Shown here in pieces: positions 1 to 5,760 of a stretch of 7,344 nt of DNA (positions are counted from its first letter, which is position 1; each line of letters starts with the position of its first letter). The notes beneath the pieces are model-generated. The model did not search any database and was not told where the DNA came from. It saw only the letters and a list, made by a program, of their open reading frames with translations. Made by a program: the position numbers and the translations under genes. The DNA lies in contig JBKKBM010000007.1 in NCBI GenBank assembly GCA_046714215.1, positions 1 through 7,344 on the forward strand. The letters are read 5' to 3'. The DNA is from DATLCI01 sp046714215 (GTDB taxonomy: Bacteria > Acidobacteriota > Terriglobia > Terriglobales > Acidobacteriaceae).

Positions 1-1
1 G

Positions 2-91
2 TTGACGACGAGTCTGCTTACGCCGGAGTATCGGCGAGAGATGATCAAGGTGTATGCGAAGCGGGCGGTGATGGCGGCGGGTAGAACGTAA
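2..91 (+). CDS. C-terminal end of an unidentified protein (5' truncated)
   Basis: Reading frame 2 is open from the left edge to a TAA at 89-91 and encodes 29 residues ending in EMIKVYAKRAVMAAGRT. It has the basic, helical look of a real protein C-terminus, while frame 1 gives a low-complexity glycine-rich string. Only two bases separate its stop from the ATG of the amidohydrolase, so the two are probably co-transcribed. The motif LLTPEYRREM faintly recalls the last helices of some amidohydrolase-type TIM-barrel proteins, but the fragment is too short to assign a family. Function unknown. Confidence 0.6.
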   Translation: MTTSLLTPEYRREMIKVYAKRAVMAAGRT

Positions 92-93
92 CG

Positions 94-939
94 ATGCTCA
101 TCACCGATTGTCACGTCCACATCACGCCGATGGAGATGTTCAAGCCCGGCGCGTTGGCGGCGATGCAGAAGAAACGCGCGAACTTTGAGGAAATACGCGA
201 GTATTGCCGGTCGCCCAAGGCATTCCTCAAGCATCTGGACGCGGTCGGCGTTGAGCGCGCGGTGCTCATTAATTATGTGGCGCCGGAGGTGATGGGATTC
301 ACGCCCGAGGTGAACCGCTGGGTCGCCGGCTATGTGAAGGAAGATCCGCAGCGCCTGATCGCGTGTGGCAGTCTGCATCCGCGGCATACGCAGGACGTCG
401 AGCGCGATATGGAAGAGATCGTGCGGATGGGCATCCGCATGATCAAACTCCATCCGCCGCACCAACTGCTGTTTCCCAACGACTACCTGAATGGCGTGAA
501 GGAGCTGGAAGTCATCTATCGGATGGCCGAGCAGCATGGCGTGCCCATCATGTTCCATACGGGGACGTCGATATTTCCCGGCGCGAGGAATAAATATGGC
601 GATCCGATGTATATCGACGACGTGGCGGTGGATTTTCCCCAGTTGAAGATCCTGTTGGCGCACGGCGGAAGGCCGTTGTGGATGGAGTCGGCATTCTTCC
701 TGCTGCGTCGGCACAAAAATGTGTTTCTCGATATCAGCGGGATCCCGCCGCTGTCGCTGTTGAAATATTTTCCCCGCTTGGAAGAGATCGCGCACAAGAC
801 CTTGTTTGGTACGGACTGGCCGGGGCCAGGAGTACCGGAGATCGCAAAGAATCTAAAAGATTTTCGAGGATTGGCGTTGAGCGAGGCGGCGAAGACGCGG
901 ATACTGAGTGGAACGGCGCTGGAGATGTGGCCGGGATAG
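94..939 (+). CDS. Metal-dependent amidohydrolase (amidohydrolase 2 / PF04909-type TIM barrel)
   Basis: This 281-residue protein is close to the usual 270-300 residues of the family and appears complete. It has the expected order of metal-site motifs: H7-x-H9 at the first strand (DCHVHI), K118 in MIKLHPPH, H155 in PIMFHTG, H190 in LLAHGG, and the late aspartate D241 in LFGTDWPGP. Family members hydrolyse or decarboxylate small organic substrates in the cytoplasm with one bound metal, often Zn or Mn. K118 is in an IKLHP motif common in this family. No signal peptide or membrane segment is seen. The ATG at 94 sits two bases after the upstream stop with only a weak purine-rich site before it (GGCGGGT), so translation is probably coupled to the upstream gene. 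Substrate and pathway cannot be inferred. The family call is strong; hydrolase versus decarboxylase is open. Confidence 0.88.
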   Translation: MLITDCHVHITPMEMFKPGALAAMQKKRANFEEIREYCRSPKAFLKHLDAVGVERAVLINYVAPEVMGFTPEVNRWVAGYVKEDPQRLIACGSLHPRHTQDVERDMEEIVRMGIRMIKLHPPHQLLFPNDYLNGVKELEVIYRMAEQHGVPIMFHTGTSIFPGARNKYGDPMYIDDVAVDFPQLKILLAHGGRPLWMESAFFLLRRHKNVFLDISGIPPLSLLKYFPRLEEIAHKTLFGTDWPGPGVPEIAKNLKDFRGLALSEAAKTRILSGTALEMWPG

Positions 940-955
940 GTGTGTTCCTGCCCGT

Positions 956-984
956 TTGGCAAAGTCCTTCTGATTCTGTATAAA
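956..984 (+). promoter_or_regulatory. Sigma70-like promoter for the citrate synthase gene
   Basis: TTGGCA (956-961) matches the -35 consensus at five of six positions. Exactly 17 bases later, TATAAA (979-984) matches the -10 at five of six, preceded by TG at 977-978. A start near 991 would give a leader of about 148 bases before the citrate synthase ATG. The promoter lies just after the amidohydrolase stop, in the gap between the two genes. It is predicted from sequence only. Confidence 0.6.
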
Positions 985-1001
985 GATAGGTTGCGTCGGT
1001 G

Positions 1002-1033
1002 GGTTTGCGCGCAGTGGAAGCGGTTTGTGCGCG
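1002..1033 (+). repeat. Direct repeat with embedded hairpin in the citrate synthase leader
   Basis: GGTTTGCGCGC (1002-1012) recurs as GGTTTGTGCGC (1022-1032), 10 of 11 identical and exactly 20 bases apart, about two helical turns. CGCGCA (1008-1013) can also pair with TGCGCG (1028-1033) across a 14-base loop. It lies just downstream of the predicted transcription start, where an operator or a leader hairpin could act. Whether it has any regulatory role is not known. Confidence 0.35.
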
Positions 1034-1114
1034 TCCCTAAGCCCAGGATTGAATCAACCAGTTGAACAGCAGTCTCATAAGCGATTGAGCAAGCAGTACT
1101 TATAGGGGTCATCC

Positions 1115-1136
1115 TCAGGAAAGATTCAGGAGAGAT
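1115..1136 (+). promoter_or_regulatory. Duplicated ribosome-binding site before citrate synthase
   Basis: TCAGGAAAGAT (1115-1125) is followed directly by TCAGGAGAGAT (1126-1136), an 11-base tandem duplication with one mismatch. The second copy supplies AGGAG at 1128-1132, six bases before the ATG at 1139, a normal Shine-Dalgarno distance that supports this start. The first copy puts AGGA 18 bases upstream, too far to act on this start but able to hold a ribosome nearby. Confidence 0.6.
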
Positions 1137-1138
1137 TT

Positions 1139-2302
1139 ATGTCCACCACACCATCCACTACGCCTCCCGCCGCCGCCCACACCAAGGGATTGCAGGATGT
1201 AGTCGCAGGCGAGTCGCGGATCTGTTACATCGACGGCGAGAAGGGCATTCTGGCCTATCGCGGCATCGACATCCACGAATTGGCGTCGAAGTCGAACTTC
1301 GAAGAGGTCTGCTACCTGCTCTGGTACGGCAAGTTGCCGACGGCGAGCGAGCTGAAGGCGTTTTCGGCGCAACTGGCGTCCGAGCGCAAGATGGATCCGT
1401 TCATCTATGAGTCGCTGAAGAGTTTTCCGAAGAACGCGACGCCGATGGACGTGCTCCGCACTACGGTCTCCGAGCTGGGCTACTTCGACCCGGACGCGAA
1501 GGCGTTAAAGGACCACGACGCGAATATCCGCAAGGCAATGCGGCTGACGGCGCAGATTGCGATGATCGTGGCGTGCTACGACCGCATCCGCAAGGGCAAG
1601 AACGTGGTGGATGCCGACCCGTCACTCTCACTCGCCGGAAATTTCCTGTGTCAGTTGAATGGCGAGAAGCCTTCGGCGACGGCGGAGAAGGCCTTCGACA
1701 TCGCGCTCATCCTCCATGCCGACCATGAATTAAATGCTTCGACTTTCGCGGCGCGCGTGATCGCGGCCACGGAGAGTGATATGCACTCGGCCGTGACGGG
1801 CGCCATCGGCGCGCTCAAAGGGCCGCTGCATGGAGGAGCGAACGAAGCGGTGATGAAGATACTGTTCGCCATCGACAAGGCGGGCGCGGAGCCGGTGGCG
1901 CACGTGAAGCAGATGCTGGCGGACAAGAAGAAGGTCCCCGGCTTCGGGCATCGCGTGTATCACACGGAAGACCCGCGGGCTACACACCTGCGGCGCATGT
2001 CGCATGACCTGGGCGAGAAGGACGGCAAGCCGAAGTGGTATGACATGTCGGCGGCCATCGAGAAGTACATCAAGGAAGAGAAGAAGCTGAACGCGAATGT
2101 GGATTTCTATTCCGCGTCGACCTATACGACCTTGGGCATCGATATCGATCTGTTCACGCCGATCTTTGCGGTGAGCCGCATCGCGGGATGGGCGGCGCAC
2201 GTGATCGAGCAGCATGATGACAACCGGCTGATCCGTCCGCGGGCGGAGTACCTGGGGCCGAAGCATCCGGCGCCGTATGTGCCGATCGGGGACAGGAAGT
2301 AG
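1139..2302 (+). CDS. gltA: Citrate synthase
   Basis: Condenses oxaloacetate and acetyl-CoA to citrate, the entry step of the TCA cycle, in the cytoplasm. At 387 residues it fits the short bacterial/archaeal citrate synthase class rather than the longer E. coli form. The catalytic residues are all visible: H231 in GPLHGGAN, H271 in VPGFGHRVY and D322 in NVDFYSA. Also present are the HADHELN motif (193-199), R280 in the DPR motif after the second histidine, and a C-terminal RP (R366-P367). The first 16 residues are a Ser/Thr/Pro/Ala-rich tail before the conserved ICYIDGEKGILAYRG segment. A good ribosome site (AGGAG at 1128-1132) supports the ATG. It has its own predicted promoter and a strong terminator, so it is likely monocistronic. 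2-Methylcitrate synthase belongs to the same family and cannot be fully excluded, but no prp-type neighbours are present. Confidence 0.93.
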   Translation: MSTTPSTTPPAAAHTKGLQDVVAGESRICYIDGEKGILAYRGIDIHELASKSNFEEVCYLLWYGKLPTASELKAFSAQLASERKMDPFIYESLKSFPKNATPMDVLRTTVSELGYFDPDAKALKDHDANIRKAMRLTAQIAMIVACYDRIRKGKNVVDADPSLSLAGNFLCQLNGEKPSATAEKAFDIALILHADHELNASTFAARVIAATESDMHSAVTGAIGALKGPLHGGANEAVMKILFAIDKAGAEPVAHVKQMLADKKKVPGFGHRVYHTEDPRATHLRRMSHDLGEKDGKPKWYDMSAAIEKYIKEEKKLNANVDFYSASTYTTLGIDIDLFTPIFAVSRIAGWAAHVIEQHDDNRLIRPRAEYLGPKHPAPYVPIGDRK

Positions 2303-2316
2303 GGTTTGAGTTGTTT

Positions 2317-2348
2317 AAGGGCGCGGGCTATAAGCCCGCGCCCTTTTT
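2317..2348 (+). terminator. Intrinsic terminator of the citrate synthase gene
   Basis: GGGCGCGGGCT (2319-2329) pairs perfectly with AGCCCGCGCCC (2333-2343) around a three-base loop, extendable by two A-T pairs at 2317-2318/2344-2345. A T5 run follows (2344-2348) and then more T-rich sequence. It begins 15 bases after the citrate synthase stop. On the minus strand the stem is not followed by a comparable T-run, so it should work mainly for plus-strand transcripts. The near-perfect palindrome also resembles a dispersed intergenic repeat, so it could be a repeat used as a terminator. Confidence 0.88.
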
Positions 2349-2378
2349 GTTTTTGTGTGAGCAGTTTGGTGAGGGCCT

Positions 2379-2461
2379 GCAAGGCAGGAATGCCTGTGCC
2401 ACGGGTTTAACCTTTTTGTTTGGGGGAACCAAGAGCACACAGGCTGAGAGCCTGTGCCACG
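2379..2461. repeat. Palindromic repeat module, copy A (two hairpins)
   Basis: The core 2391-2461 is 69 of 71 bases identical to copy B at 2572-2642. It has two hairpins joined by a spacer containing a T5 run and GGGAACCAAGAG. The first (AGGCA 2382-2386 with TGCCT 2391-2395, loop GGAA) lacks one C of the left arm seen in copy B, so its full stem forms only with a bulge. The second is CACAGGCT (2438-2445), loop GAG, AGCCTGTG (2449-2456), a perfect 8-base-pair stem. Both end in the box GCCTGTGCCACG. Confidence 0.8.
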
Positions 2462-2503
2462 CAAGTCCTTTTCGGTTCCTCAAAGAGCAAAGCAAACGCA
2501 AGG

Positions 2504-2531
2504 TCCTTCGGCCAAAGTGACGGCCTCAGGA
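2504..2531. repeat. Imperfect hairpin between the two repeat modules
   Basis: TCCTTCGGCC (2504-2513) and GGCCTCAGGA (2522-2531) can pair as two four-base-pair helices (TCCT/AGGA and GGCC/GGCC) around a two-by-two mismatch, with an eight-base loop. A related phrase, AAGTCCTTTTCGG, occurs upstream at 2463-2475. It is weaker than the flanking hairpins, and a role is not apparent. Confidence 0.4.
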
Positions 2532-2559
2532 TAACAAGGTTGGGGTTCAGCGGGGGCTT

Positions 2560-2642
2560 GCACAGGCAAGATGCCTGTGCCACGGGTTCAACCTTTTTGT
2601 TTGAGGGAACCAAGAGCACACAGGCTGAGAGCCTGTGCCACG
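2560..2642. repeat. Palindromic repeat module, copy B (two hairpins)
   Basis: Near-identical to copy A, offset by 181 bases, with differences only at the third T of GGGTTT (C here) and in the GGGGG run (GAGGG here) within the 71-base core. Its first hairpin is intact: GCACAGGCA (2560-2568), loop AGA, TGCCTGTGC (2572-2580), nine perfect base pairs. The second is CACAGGCT (2619-2626), loop GAG, AGCCTGTG (2630-2637). The high identity between noncoding copies points to a recent duplication, or to a constrained or mobile repeat family. Confidence 0.82.
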
Positions 2643-2648
2643 AAGGCC

Positions 2649-2695
2649 GACAAACCAGAAAAGCGGAGCGAGGGTAGGGATTCCTCGCTCCGCTT
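2649..2695 (-). terminator. Intrinsic terminator of the M16 peptidase operon
   Basis: A perfect 13-base-pair stem, AAGCGGAGCGAGG (2661-2673) with CCTCGCTCCGCTT (2683-2695), encloses a nine-base loop. Read on the minus strand, the stem is followed by a T-rich tail (TTCTGGTTTG after the closing TT), as expected for a terminator of the minus-strand genes. It is about 48 bases past the stop of the second M16 gene. On the plus strand no T-run follows the stem. Confidence 0.72.
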
Positions 2696-2710
2696 CGGAA
2701 TTTAAACCAA

Positions 2711-2738
2711 ACCAAGCTAAGGCAACCAAGCTAAGGCA
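2711..2738. repeat. Perfect 14-base tandem direct repeat
   Basis: ACCAAGCTAAGGCA occurs twice back to back (2711-2724 and 2725-2738), between the stop codon of the second M16 gene and its terminator. The repeat is in the 3' untranslated part of the minus-strand transcript. It is most simply a slippage or small tandem duplication. Confidence 0.85.
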
Positions 2739-2742
2739 AAAG

Positions 2743-4176
2743 CTAGTTACCGCCGGGGGCCGCAGCTTTTTCGTAAGGGGCGACCTGCTCGGCGATCTTT
2801 GACTTATCTCCCACGACGACGATGGTCATGTGGTCAGGGTTAAGGTACTTGGTGGCCATCTGCTGCACTTGCTGCGGGGTGACGGCGTGGATCTTCTGCA
2901 CGTAGGTGGTCAGGTAGTCGGCGCCCAGTCCGTGGAGGTTGCGGAAGATCAACTGCCCGATGACACCCTGCCGCGAAGAGTTCTGCAGCACGAAGATGCC
3001 AGCCAGGTAGTTCTTGATGCCTTCCAACTCGGCGGCGCTGGGCGGCTCCTTACGCAGTAAGTCGATCTCATAGAAGATCTCCTTGAGCGAAGGGCCGGTC
3101 ACAGCAGTGGTGACGTCAGCCGTCTCGAGCCAGTAGGTATCGCGGTAGCGGGCCGAGAGCTGACTGTTGGGTGAGTAGGTGTATCCCTTCTTCTCGCGGA
3201 TGTTGGAGGTGATGCGTGAGCCGAAGGAGCCACCGAGGATGGCGTTAGTCACGCGCAGGGCCATGAAGTCCGGATGGCTGGGGTCGGTGACGGGCAGTCC
3301 GATGTAGAGAGTGGACTGGGGCGCGTTGGGGCGGTCGATGACTTCCAGTATGCGCCTGCCCGCGGTCTTAGGAGCGATGCGAGCAGCAGCCGAACCTTGC
3401 TTCCACGCGGAGAAGGAGTCGGTGATGGCCTTACGCATGGCGGCAGCGTTGAACTTTCCGGCCACATAGATGTGGGTGCGGGCCGCGCCAAAGTTGTCAT
3501 CATAGAACTTCTTGATCATGCCCAAGTCGTAGCTCTTGAGCATGGGTTCGGTGGGATAGATGCGCCCGTAGGGATGGTCGGGGTAGAGGATCTTGCGGAA
3601 GCGTTCGTTGGCCTGCGATTGCGGCGTGCTCTTGGCAATGGTCAAGTTGCGGAACATGTCGGCCTTGAGGCGTTCGACTTCGGTTGCGGGGAGCAAGGGC
3701 TTCTGAATGACTTCAGCGATGAGCTTCACGTAATCAGCGCCAAACTCACTGAGTACTTCGCCGCCGACCGTGGTCTGGTCCGCGCCCATGCCGATGTTGA
3801 TGCCTCCACCCATGTTGGCGGCAGCTTGGTCCACTTGCGCGGCGGACTTGCTCTGCGTGCCTTCTTTGAGCAAGGCGACGGTAAGATCGCCGAGCCATAC
3901 CTGCTCAGCGGTCTCATTGACGTTCCCAGCCTCGATCACGGCGGTAATGGCGACCTTCGGCACGTCTCCATAGGGGATCATGGTGACTTTTAGTCCGTTG
4001 AGTAGGGCGAACGTCTGGGCGGGAGGGACGGTGAACGCTTTGGGCTGGCCGCCGGCGGGTGGCGTTTGTTTCTGGGCGAGGGCTGAGACGCCAAACACCA
4101 AGACCGTGGCGACAAGTAAGGTAGAGCGAAGGAATGGGTTCTTCATATTAAAGAAAGTCTCCGAGTGATCAGTCAT
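2743..4176 (-). CDS. Exported M16-family protein lacking the zinc site (non-catalytic partner)
   Basis: This 477-residue protein has the two-domain layout of M16B peptidases. It begins with a short tail and a signal-peptide-like segment (about residues 11-35: K12 and R17, a hydrophobic stretch, then SALAQ), so it should be exported. Where family members have HxxEH it reads D97-L-T-V-A101, so the zinc ligands and the catalytic base are gone. In the second domain it keeps R327 and Y334, seven residues apart (NIREKKGYTYS), matching the R/Y pair that M16 enzymes use to hold substrate. Such proteins act as the second subunit of hetero-oligomeric M16 proteases. The start at 4176 lies two bases after the stop of the first M16 gene, and its GGAGGG site overlaps that gene's last codons. 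An in-frame ATG at 4146 (residue 11) is an alternative start giving a more typical signal peptide. The M16-like fold is clear; loss of activity is inferred. Confidence 0.9.
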   Translation of the reverse strand: MTDHSETFFNMKNPFLRSTLLVATVLVFGVSALAQKQTPPAGGQPKAFTVPPAQTFALLNGLKVTMIPYGDVPKVAITAVIEAGNVNETAEQVWLGDLTVALLKEGTQSKSAAQVDQAAANMGGGINIGMGADQTTVGGEVLSEFGADYVKLIAEVIQKPLLPATEVERLKADMFRNLTIAKSTPQSQANERFRKILYPDHPYGRIYPTEPMLKSYDLGMIKKFYDDNFGAARTHIYVAGKFNAAAMRKAITDSFSAWKQGSAAARIAPKTAGRRILEVIDRPNAPQSTLYIGLPVTDPSHPDFMALRVTNAILGGSFGSRITSNIREKKGYTYSPNSQLSARYRDTYWLETADVTTAVTGPSLKEIFYEIDLLRKEPPSAAELEGIKNYLAGIFVLQNSSRQGVIGQLIFRNLHGLGADYLTTYVQKIHAVTPQQVQQMATKYLNPDHMTIVVVGDKSKIAEQVAPYEKAAAPGGN

Positions 4177-4178
4177 GG

Positions 4179-5594
4179 CTAGTTGCCCTCCTTCGGCTGA
4201 ATGGTGAGGATGGTGCGATTGGTGGGCCGTAGATATTCCTGGGCAGCCTTTTGCACCATGGCCGGAGTGATCTTGCGCAGTTCGCTCTCGATATTGTTGA
4301 CGCGAGCCGGATTGTCATCAAAGAGGGCGAGGCTGGCGAGCAAGTCAGCGCGTCCGAAGCCGCTGCCGACCATGTTGTAGAGGTTGGAACGCGATTTCAC
4401 CAGAGCACGGTCGATGTAAGACTGCTCGAGCGGCTTGGTGCGAACATTCTCGATGACGGTGTCGAGGGCGGCGGTGATGTCGGCCGGCTTGCTCTTGGCG
4501 TCATGGAAGAGCGAGAGCATCCAGAGCATGGGGCCGTTGTAGTTGTAGGCGTTGCCCAGTCCGAAATTGATGCCCACGCTCACATTGGAGGTGATAGCGC
4601 GCTTCTTGACGAGTTCCTGGCGCAGCAGGCTGTCATCGCCCTGACCGAGGATCTGGTCGAGGAGCACCATGGCGAAGTAGTCTTGCGAGTTGCGCTCCGG
4701 CATGTGATAGGCCATGGCATAGGCGGGACGCTTGGCCAGCGCATCGACCTTGGATGCCTGCTTTTCTTTTTCCTGGCGCGGCTCGGTCAGGTCAGGAATC
4801 TTTTCCGGTTCGACGGAAGGAATGTTGGCAAAGTACTTTTCGACAAAGGCTTTGGCCTCGGTCGGCTGGAAGTCGCCGACGACGACCAACACGGCGTTGC
4901 TGGGCGAGTAGTACTTGTGGAAGAAGTCGCTGGCATCAGCCAACGTAGCGGCTTCGATGTCTTTCAGGTCGCCGTAGAAGTTATGCGCGTTATACCAGTT
5001 GGTGTTGGCGTACTGCGGCATGTCAAGCCAGGGGAATCCGCCGTAGGGCTGGTTGAGGACGTTGACCTTGACCTCATTACCGACCACGCCCTGCTGATTC
5101 TTGAGATTTTCTTCGGTGATGTTGAGGCCGCGCATGCGATCGGCTTCAGCCCAGAGAGCGGTCTCCAGCTTGTGGGCAGGCAGGATCTCGAAGTAGTTAG
5201 TGAAGTCGAAGCGGGTGGAGCCGTTGAGGATCCCGCCATTCTTCTGCACCAACTGGATGAACTCCATCTTGCCCAGGTTCTGCGAACCCTGGAACATAAG
5301 GTGCTCGAAGAGGTGAGCGAAGCCGGTGCGGTTTTTGGGTTCGATGCGGAAGCCGATGCGGTAATAGACCGCGGTAGTCACCGTGGGCGCGGTGTGGTCG
5401 ATGGAAAGGACGACACGTAGTCCATTCTTAAGCTTGTAATATTCAACAGGGACGGTGAATCCCTTACTGGTGGCAGCTTTAGCTGGGGCAGCGGCTTTGG
5501 CGGCGGGCTTGGCCTGGGCCAAAGCTCCGGCGCTGAGCGCTAAGACCAACGCAGCGGACAGCGCGCCACGTACAGCATGGATAGGCAGTTTCAT
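4179..5594 (-). CDS. Exported M16B zinc metallopeptidase (catalytic partner)
   Basis: This 471-residue zinc protease starts with a signal peptide (residues 1-27, MKLPIHAVRG... ending AGALAQ) followed by an Ala/Lys-rich linker to about residue 45. The inverted zinc motif H94-L-F-E97-H98 is intact, and the third ligand E174 lies 76 residues after H98, the spacing typical of the family. In the C-terminal domain the usual R and Y substrate-binding positions appear to be V329 and S336, so this subunit has the active site but not the R/Y pair. It is the first gene of a two-gene minus-strand operon with its complementary partner two bases downstream. GGAG (5606-5603) lies eight bases before the ATG and supports the start. 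The likely location is the periplasm or cell envelope, cutting peptides or misfolded proteins. The substrate is unknown. Confidence 0.93.
   Translation of the reverse strand: MKLPIHAVRGALSAALVLALSAGALAQAKPAAKAAAPAKAATSKGFTVPVEYYKLKNGLRVVLSIDHTAPTVTTAVYYRIGFRIEPKNRTGFAHLFEHLMFQGSQNLGKMEFIQLVQKNGGILNGSTRFDFTNYFEILPAHKLETALWAEADRMRGLNITEENLKNQQGVVGNEVKVNVLNQPYGGFPWLDMPQYANTNWYNAHNFYGDLKDIEAATLADASDFFHKYYSPSNAVLVVVGDFQPTEAKAFVEKYFANIPSVEPEKIPDLTEPRQEKEKQASKVDALAKRPAYAMAYHMPERNSQDYFAMVLLDQILGQGDDSLLRQELVKKRAITSNVSVGINFGLGNAYNYNGPMLWMLSLFHDAKSKPADITAALDTVIENVRTKPLEQSYIDRALVKSRSNLYNMVGSGFGRADLLASLALFDDNPARVNNIESELRKITPAMVQKAAQEYLRPTNRTILTIQPKEGN
4186..4193 (-). promoter_or_regulatory. Ribosome-binding site for the second M16 gene inside the end of the first
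   Basis: On the minus strand AAGGAGGG is part of the last codons (Lys-Glu-Gly) of the first M16 gene and lies nine bases before the ATG at 4176. It favours 4176 over the alternative start at 4146, whose nearest GGAG is about 12 bases upstream. It also implies translation coupled across the two-base gap. Confidence 0.65.
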
Positions 5595-5760
5595 GGATTT
5601 ATCTCCGCGGAAGTTAGGGTTGCGTGATTGGCTACGGCCAAGTGGTGGCTTTAGTCTCAGAAAGGATAAATTTTACAGGATAAGACCGGCAAGAAGGTGG
5701 GACGAATGGTAAAAGTGCCATAAAATCAGGGTTATCCGCACAAAAAGGTAGAATATAAAT
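5595..5760. promoter_or_regulatory. Divergent promoter region between the M16 operon and the cysteine desulfurase
   Basis: This 166-base stretch must hold start signals for both directions. It is more AT-rich than its surroundings. CATAAAAT (5719-5726) is a possible plus-strand -10 element that would give a leader of about 28 bases, but no good -35 box is visible. GGATAA occurs at 5664-5669 and 5678-5683, and inverted at 5732-5737, a possible binding-site set. The exact promoters could not be fixed. Confidence 0.5.

Larger units (their letters stand above)
2303..2742. other. Convergent intergenic region rich in palindromic repeats, no credible gene
   Basis: This 440-base stretch lies between the ends of the plus-strand citrate synthase gene and the minus-strand M16 operon. 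From left to right it holds the citrate synthase terminator, repeat copy A, a middle segment with an imperfect hairpin, repeat copy B, the terminator of the M16 operon and a 14-base tandem repeat. Open frames of 60-102 codons exist on both strands. They consist of repeat translations (phrases such as RQDACATG and TQAESLCH occur more than once), overlap one another, and have no convincing ribosome sites, so none is called as a gene. Confidence 0.8.

Noticed and set aside
516..1112. 198-codon minus-strand frame over the end of the amidohydrolase and the citrate synthase promoter
   Set aside because: Antisense to the conserved metal-binding motifs of the amidohydrolase; no ribosome site or protein motif.
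2379..2642. CRISPR array
   Set aside because: Only two copies of a 71-base unit 181 bases apart, each with internal palindromes; no regular repeat-spacer period and no cas genes.
2311..2729. Several 60-102 codon frames on both strands of the repeat region, considered as small proteins
   Set aside because: They overlap each other, are built from the repeat sequence, lack convincing ribosome sites, and read through terminator hairpins.
3274..3993. 239-codon plus-strand frame antisense to the second M16 gene
   Set aside because: Shadow of the coding strand; the low-information Gly/Val/Asp/His composition matches the antisense pattern of its neighbour.
4144..4146. ATG at residue 11 as the start of the second M16 protein
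   Set aside because: Not excluded, since it gives a cleaner signal peptide, but the upstream ATG has the better ribosome site at a normal distance, so the longer form is listed.
4251..5420. 389-codon open frame on the plus strand, antisense to the first M16 gene
   Set aside because: It runs opposite a gene with an intact zinc motif and signal peptide. Its translation is rich in V, G, E and H with no recognisable motif, typical of an antisense frame in GC-rich DNA.
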